This document shows positions 58,640 to 64,000 of a stretch of DNA of 64,000 bases, one piece after another; position 1 is the stretch's first letter; every line of letters begins with the position of its first letter. Under the pieces are notes generated by a model, which worked only from the letters and a program-made list of their open reading frames with translations, did no database searches and was not told where the DNA came from. The position numbers were made by a program, and so were the translations under genes. Source of the stretch: Chitinispirillaceae bacterium (GTDB taxonomy: Bacteria; Fibrobacterota; Chitinivibrionia; Chitinivibrionales; Chitinispirillaceae); assembly GCA_016930275.1 (NCBI GenBank), contig JAFGHA010000111.1, positions 19,360 to 83,359 on the forward strand. Reading direction: 5' to 3'.

Positions 58640-59608
58640 ATGATCGACTTTCAGGAAATCACCATCGGCAGCGAAGAGGACGGTTGCCGTACCGACCGTA
58701 TCGTACGGAAACGACTCCCGCTCATGCCGCTCTCTTCCATATATATGCTCTTCCGTAAAGGGAAAGTGCGGGTGGGAGACCGGCGGGCAAAACAGGACTA
58801 CCGGCTCAAGGCCGGAGACATTCTCAGAATCGGCGTTGATGCGGCCGAAGTCGCCGTACCGAAGGGCACCGATTCTTCACTTGCCCAACTGACGGGCACC
58901 TCCTTTTTCCGTAAAAACTTTTCCATCATCTTTGAAGACGCCAACCTGCTTGCCTGCAATAAACCAACGGGACTCGTCGTCCACCCCGGCAGCGGCCATA
59001 CCCGCCACGATTCGCTTATCGAACTCGCGACCGCCTATCTTCTCACTACCGGAAAATCCGTTCCCGGGGAAGAAATCGCGCTGGTGCACCGGATCGACCG
59101 CGACACATCGGGAGTTATTCTCATCGCTAAAAACAAACGCACGCTCAGACTGCTGCACGATCAGTTCAGGGAACGGACACTGACAAAAGAATATCTCGCA
59201 CTCTGTCACCATCGTCCGCCGGCCGACGAAGGTACGCTGCACACGCAGCTTAAAAGAGACGACCGCCGCAACACCGGTATGAAAATGCGGGTACAGAAGG
59301 GAGGCACCGATGCGATTTGCAGATACCATATCGACTCATTCAACGGAACCTTCTCGAAAGTGGCGGTCTTCCTTGACACCGGCAAAACCCATCAGATCAG
59401 GGTACAGATGGCCGAGGCGGGAGCCCCGATTATCGGCGATGTACGCTACGGAAACGAAAAAGCCGACCGTGACCTTTTCGGCGGCGATACAGCACCCCGT
59501 CTTTTTCTTCATGCGGTGCGCCTGCGTCTGCGACACCCCCATTCCGGCAAACCCCTCACCATCAAAGCCCCCATCCCCGAACCGTTCAACCGCCTTATCA
59601 ACAGGTAA
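58640..59608 (+). CDS. RluA family pseudouridine synthase
   Basis: S4-like N-terminus, NKPTGLVVHPGSGH, VHRIDRDTSGVILIAKN, YLALCHH, DTGKTHQIRVQMAEAGAPIIGDVRYG. Confidence 0.96.
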   Translation: MIDFQEITIGSEEDGCRTDRIVRKRLPLMPLSSIYMLFRKGKVRVGDRRAKQDYRLKAGDILRIGVDAAEVAVPKGTDSSLAQLTGTSFFRKNFSIIFEDANLLACNKPTGLVVHPGSGHTRHDSLIELATAYLLTTGKSVPGEEIALVHRIDRDTSGVILIAKNKRTLRLLHDQFRERTLTKEYLALCHHRPPADEGTLHTQLKRDDRRNTGMKMRVQKGGTDAICRYHIDSFNGTFSKVAVFLDTGKTHQIRVQMAEAGAPIIGDVRYGNEKADRDLFGGDTAPRLFLHAVRLRLRHPHSGKPLTIKAPIPEPFNRLINR

Positions 59609-59842
59609 GCCGGGTATTCAGGTTCCACCCCTTCATTGCATCGACACAAAAAGGATGATAGTATTACTATGAGAATCGCCATGGAAAATCAGAGAGTGTT
59701 TTCACGGTAATATTCCGGTGTTTCCGTATTGTTCCCGCTCCTGATGGATTACCCGAAGAGGAGTACACCTCCGATCAGTATCGGAAAATAACCGGATTGT
59801 TTATATCAACATCTCGCAACAGCAGGGAAACAGGCATACATC

Positions 59843-62620
59843 GTGGATGAAGCAATCCCGTCGGAAAACCGGCCACTGAAAACCCCCGATAAAGGCAGTA
59901 TCCGTATACGGAACATGCTCGCTTCGATCGAGCGTACGTTTCTGCCGGTAGGATCACAAATCGGCAAATACCGGATTATCGAAGAGATAGACCGGGGCGG
60001 TATGGCGGTGGTCTACAAAGCTCTGCAGCTCGACCTCGACCGGGAAGTTGCACTCAAAGTGATGCCCGCCAATATCACGATCAACCGGCGGTTCGTTGAA
60101 CGGTTCCTCACCGAGGCGCATGCGGTTGCCAAACTCAATCATCCCAATATCGTCAACATCCACGAAGTCGCCGTGGAGAACAACATCTATTACCTGGCAA
60201 TGGACTACATTCCCGGCAAAAACCTCTACTACCACCTGCATTACCACAAACCGAAGCTCGTTGACGTACTGGAAATCGTCGCGCGCCTGGCCGACGCCCT
60301 CCAGTATGCGCACGACCAGAAAATCATCCACCGTGATCTCAAACTCAACAATGTAATCATGAACGACCGGCTCTCACCGGTACTGATCGATTTCGGCCTG
60401 GCAAAAGCGCTCGAAAAGGAGGACACGGGAGGAGGTATCACCCGCACCGGCGAGATCATGGGATCACCCTCGTACATGGCTCCGGAGCGGATTCTGGGCG
60501 GTCTCGTGGATCATCGCAGCGATATCTGTTCACTGGGAATCATGCTTTACGAGATGCTGACCTTCAAAAACCCGTATCTCGACCAGCGCAATCTTCACCA
60601 GACCACCATGAATGTCATGGAGGCCAATCCCATTCCCCCGAGGAAACTGGTGCCGTGGCTGCCGGTAGAAATCGAGGCGATAACGCTCAAGGCAATGTCG
60701 CGGGATGCCGTCGATCGCTACCAGTCGATGGCAGCGTTCAAGGCTGATATCAACCGGTATCAGCGCGGAGACCCCGTTGAAGCACGACCGCCGTCGAAAG
60801 TTGCGAAAGTCCGTCGTTTTATCAAGCAACACTGGGCTCAACTGGTCATCGGAGGTCTTATCATTATTTTTTCGGGATTATTCGGGCTCTCGATGTATTT
60901 GCAGAGCAGACGGGAACAGTCACACTGGCAACTGGTATATACCGAAAAATTCAGCGGAAAAACAGATCATGAGGAATGGTCCTTTTTTCCCGACGCCCTG
61001 GAAAACGATACCTGCTGGCGGCTCTCCGACGGCGAACTGCACGGCAGTTCCAAAACGCTCTCCTTCATACGGCTGCAACGCCGCTTCAACCGTGACATCT
61101 TCATCGAATTCGATATCGCCGCCGATACCGCCGACCTTTTCAACGCCGGCCTCTACCTTTTCGGCTCCCATCCCGACAGCGGCTACCGGTTCTTTTTCAA
61201 CCAAAACGGCAGCGGCACACACGGTATCAGTTTTCCCGGAAGTAATTTCATCTTCCGTGATGTCGACCCCGAAGAGATACCTATCTTCGATGTCAATCAT
61301 ATCGTCATCGAACGCATTCAGCACGCCATCTCGTATTCCATCAACGGCGTTTCCGTCGCCCGTGTGTGGGATTTTCTTCCACCGGTGGGAAAAACTCATG
61401 AACATATCGGATTTTTCGTCAACGGCAGCAGCGCCGTATTCGATAACATCCGTATTTACCGGCGCGCCATCCCGCAGGCACCGAGTCCCACGCTGATAGC
61501 CGACCGGTTTCTCGAACGGGGGGATTTCGAATCGGCACTCGATGAATACCGCGGACTTCTGGTTGATTTTTCCGATGCGGATATCACGTTCGAAATCATG
61601 ATTAAAATCGCGGACTGCCTCGTCCGCCTCAAACGACTCGATGAGGCACTGGAAGTCTTGGATAAAGGGATTCCCGTCAGAAATCGTGATGAAACGCTCG
61701 TCGCACGACGCTATTTTCTCAAGGGTCTGGTCTTCAGTCTCGGCGGCAAAGAAAATGAAGCCGACAGCATCTACCGGCGCCTTGCCACCCGCTACCCCGC
61801 GAGCCCCGTGAATATCGCCGCCGTGTCGACGGCACTGCTGCGCAGTTATAACGCCATCGATACGGGAAACCCCGGCTTCGCCTTCCGGGAAATCAATGCG
61901 ATGTCCGATTTTTACAAACGATATCCGCAGCTGTGGGGGCGCCTGCAGCTTGCGCTTGCCGATTACTACATCGATCATCTCGATCTCGACAGTGCCTTTG
62001 CCGTAACGAAGGAGTTGCTGCGTTTCTACACCCGCGACGAAGAAACCACCGCCGCCGCGCAAATTGTCCAGGGAACCATTTATCTCCACCGGGGACAGAA
62101 GGAAAAGGCGAAAGAACTCTTCGACCTCTGCATTACCGCTCACATCAACGTCAATCACGTGTGGGAGGGGTGGATGGCTCTTGCCGACATTTATAAATAC
62201 GACTTCAAATACCGTGATGCACTTACTATTTACCAGAAAATCCACCGGGAATCCCCTCCGTCGACCGAACTCAACTGGATGGCTGCGGTAGAAGCAGCCG
62301 ACCTCATCGGCAGACAGAATGTCGTGCAGCGCGACTCGATACTCAGATCGGTTATCACGGGACATCACCCCTTTCCCGTTCCGCGACTGATCGCCCGCTT
62401 TTACGTCGACAGTCTCCGGGAAAATGAATTCAAGGAACGATGGGAACGATTTTTCCCCGGCGACCGTTCATACCTGTTCTACTTTGCCCGCAAAGCAATC
62501 ATGAACAACGAGCAGGTGGTTGCGGGCATCTACCTCAATGACCTCAGACGTAAACTTACCAAACAGCGCTGGGATTATTTCAAGGTGATAAAAATCATCA
62601 ACAACATCGAGAACTGGTGA
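59843..62620 (+). CDS. Transmembrane Ser/Thr protein kinase with extracytoplasmic lectin-like and TPR regions
   Basis: IGKYRIIEEIDRGGMAVVYKA, VALKVMP, IIHRDLKLNNVIM, LIDFGLAKAL, GSPSYMAPERI; TM LVIGGLIIIFSGLFGLSMYL; then lamin-G/DUF1080-like and TPR segments. GTG start. Confidence 0.92.
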   Translation: MDEAIPSENRPLKTPDKGSIRIRNMLASIERTFLPVGSQIGKYRIIEEIDRGGMAVVYKALQLDLDREVALKVMPANITINRRFVERFLTEAHAVAKLNHPNIVNIHEVAVENNIYYLAMDYIPGKNLYYHLHYHKPKLVDVLEIVARLADALQYAHDQKIIHRDLKLNNVIMNDRLSPVLIDFGLAKALEKEDTGGGITRTGEIMGSPSYMAPERILGGLVDHRSDICSLGIMLYEMLTFKNPYLDQRNLHQTTMNVMEANPIPPRKLVPWLPVEIEAITLKAMSRDAVDRYQSMAAFKADINRYQRGDPVEARPPSKVAKVRRFIKQHWAQLVIGGLIIIFSGLFGLSMYLQSRREQSHWQLVYTEKFSGKTDHEEWSFFPDALENDTCWRLSDGELHGSSKTLSFIRLQRRFNRDIFIEFDIAADTADLFNAGLYLFGSHPDSGYRFFFNQNGSGTHGISFPGSNFIFRDVDPEEIPIFDVNHIVIERIQHAISYSINGVSVARVWDFLPPVGKTHEHIGFFVNGSSAVFDNIRIYRRAIPQAPSPTLIADRFLERGDFESALDEYRGLLVDFSDADITFEIMIKIADCLVRLKRLDEALEVLDKGIPVRNRDETLVARRYFLKGLVFSLGGKENEADSIYRRLATRYPASPVNIAAVSTALLRSYNAIDTGNPGFAFREINAMSDFYKRYPQLWGRLQLALADYYIDHLDLDSAFAVTKELLRFYTRDEETTAAAQIVQGTIYLHRGQKEKAKELFDLCITAHINVNHVWEGWMALADIYKYDFKYRDALTIYQKIHRESPPSTELNWMAAVEAADLIGRQNVVQRDSILRSVITGHHPFPVPRLIARFYVDSLRENEFKERWERFFPGDRSYLFYFARKAIMNNEQVVAGIYLNDLRRKLTKQRWDYFKVIKIINNIENW

Positions 62621-62625
62621 TTTCC

Positions 62626-62952
62626 TCAGATCGCCTTTTGTTCCTTGGCGATCCAGGCGAGCAGCAGGTAACAGCCGAGTATGATCACCACGGCAAGCAG
62701 ATTCGACGAGGAACGGATCAGTTGAATAACGCCGCTGTAGATGACATGTGCAAGCACCGTATACCCGCCGGTGCACAGCAGAATGAAAACGGCGTACCGC
62801 ACATACCAGGCGAACTTCCGGGTGAGCCTCCTGACGCTCCTGTTGAGATGCGGTCCGAAGAGCATCAGCGTGACGGCGGTGATGCCGAAACTGATCTCGT
62901 TGCGATACAGACGTATGAAGGACGCAATATAGTTGAGCAGCGTTTCCACCAT
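62626..62952 (-). CDS. Small integral membrane protein of unknown function
   Basis: MVETLLNYIASFIRLYRNEISFGITAVTLMLFGPHLNRSVRRLTRKF...; four-TM-like; starts 5 bases below the PgpA stop. Confidence 0.65.
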   Translation of the reverse strand: MVETLLNYIASFIRLYRNEISFGITAVTLMLFGPHLNRSVRRLTRKFAWYVRYAVFILLCTGGYTVLAHVIYSGVIQLIRSSSNLLAVVIILGCYLLLAWIAKEQKAI

Positions 62953-62956
62953 GGTA

Positions 62957-63481
62957 TCAGAGATATCCCCGCATCCATTGATAACAGGCAAGAACCGCCA
63001 GAAGCGCAAGATTCGCATACACACCGGCAAGAACATCGTCCATCGTTATGCCGACGTTGTCATCGAGCTGCTGCATGTCATTGACCGGAAACGGCTTGAT
63101 GATATCGAAAAAACGGAACAGAAAAAATCCCGCAAGAAGCGTGCGCCAGGTGATCGGCACCATGAAAAACGTGATGAACTGTCCCGCCACCTCGTCGATT
63201 ACCACCGGTCCGGGGTCCTCTTTCCCGAAAGTCTCCCGGGCATGCGACGAGAAAAACAGGCTCACCCCCACGAGCGCTATTGACAGTATCCACCAACTGA
63301 GCGGCTGCTGTGGAGAAACGAAGCGGGAGAGCTGCTCGTGCCGGCTCAGATACCAGATACCGGCTATTGTTGCGGCAGACCCGACCGTTCCCGGAGCACC
63401 GGGAATAAACCCCAGAAACATCAGGCTCGCGCCCGCCTTGCGGATCCAGTAGAGACGTGATCGCGTTTCAGTCTTTGCCAT
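62957..63481 (-). CDS. pgpA: Phosphatidylglycerophosphatase A
   Basis: GFIPGAPGTVGSAATI, DPGPVVIDEVAGQFI, FFLFRFFDIIKPFPVNDMQQLDDNVGITMDDVLAGVYANL. Confidence 0.95.
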   Translation of the reverse strand: MAKTETRSRLYWIRKAGASLMFLGFIPGAPGTVGSAATIAGIWYLSRHEQLSRFVSPQQPLSWWILSIALVGVSLFFSSHARETFGKEDPGPVVIDEVAGQFITFFMVPITWRTLLAGFFLFRFFDIIKPFPVNDMQQLDDNVGITMDDVLAGVYANLALLAVLACYQWMRGYL

Positions 63482-64000
63482 AGTGTATATCCGTCCGTTC
63501 GTTAAGTGCCTGACTCAGGGTAATCTGATCGGCATATTCAAGTTCCATTCCCGCGGGAAGCCCGCGCGCGAGTCGTGTTATCCGCAACGACGTTTTATCT
63601 TTGAACAATCGTGCAAGATAGAGGGCTGTCGCTTCCGCGTCTGCAGAACCGCCGAGCGCGATGATGAGTTCCTCCGGCTGACCGGTTTCGATGCGCCCGG
63701 AAAGCTCCCGTATGCGAAGTTTCTCAACCGTGATGCCGTGCAGCGGAGCGAGTACCCCGCCGAGAATATGATACACTCCCCGATAGCGCCCCCCGCGTTC
63801 CATTGCAAAAACATCAACCGGCTTCTCCACCACACAGATACATCTGCCGTCACGCCCGGGCGCGCTGCAGATGGCGCATATTTCATCTTCACTGTAATTG
63901 AAGCAACGGCAGCAGTGACGCAGCCTGCCGCGTGCGGTGGTGAGGGCATCGGCAAGATGCTGTGCCTCGGACGGCGGCTGTTCCATCAGGTAAAGCGCCA
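63468..64000 (-). CDS. recR: Recombination protein RecR, N-terminus beyond the window
   Basis: HCCRCFNYSEDEICAICSAPGRDGRCICVVEKPVDVFAMERGGRYRGVYHILGGVLAPLHGI...; the frame stays open to the window edge (ALYLMEQPPSE), so the 63986 Met is internal. Confidence 0.93.
   Translation of the reverse strand, partial: ALYLMEQPPSEAQHLADALTTARGRLRHCCRCFNYSEDEICAICSAPGRDGRCICVVEKPVDVFAMERGGRYRGVYHILGGVLAPLHGITVEKLRIRELSGRIETGQPEELIIALGGSADAEATALYLARLFKDKTSLRITRLARGLPAGMELEYADQITLSQALNERTDIHYGKD

Noticed and set aside
60920-62368. 482-aa minus-strand ORF opposite the Ser/Thr kinase
   Set aside because: Antisense to the kinase extracytoplasmic region; D/E/V/F-rich mirror translation with no motifs.

Overview
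The window looks like a compact bacterial chromosome segment with nearly all genes on the + strand. Domain content (type A C-terminal sorting-like domain, YCF48/Asp-box plus PEGA protein, AgmX/PglI-type TonB-like protein, DUF4388) suggests a Fibrobacterota/Chitinivibrionia-like or other FCB/delta-like Gram-negative; this taxonomy is inference. Main blocks: a glucuronate isomerase running off the left edge (missing from the ORF track); a thioredoxin-cupredoxin-rhodanese fusion; NadE and two GT2 enzymes (one GpgS-like); HDOD and PilZ proteins around a structured intergenic region; pilMNO, an AMIN/SH3/PilP fusion and an AMIN-less PilQ; EamA and MFS transporters, the former behind an attenuator-like leader; two neighbouring genes broken by three lesions; rubrerythrin, ValS and an M29 aminopeptidase; a probable mega-operon of about 21 kb (25.3-46.3 kb) with two paralogous outer-membrane proteins, two giant TPR proteins, ExbB, two ExbD proteins, a STAS protein, an AgmX/TonB-like protein, Wza/Wzc and glycosyltransferases; then REC, APH-like kinase, ArgJ, LysM, GH30, RelA/SpoT, RluA, Ser/Thr kinase, PgpA and RecR. 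No CRISPR array, transposon, rRNA or convincing tRNA was seen. The most interesting signals are the envelope motor module, in which one ExbD has Asn in place of the canonical transmembrane Asp, and the attenuator-like leader before the EamA gene, where antiterminator and terminator are mutually exclusive and the leader ORF is rich in Val/Leu/Ile/Thr codons.
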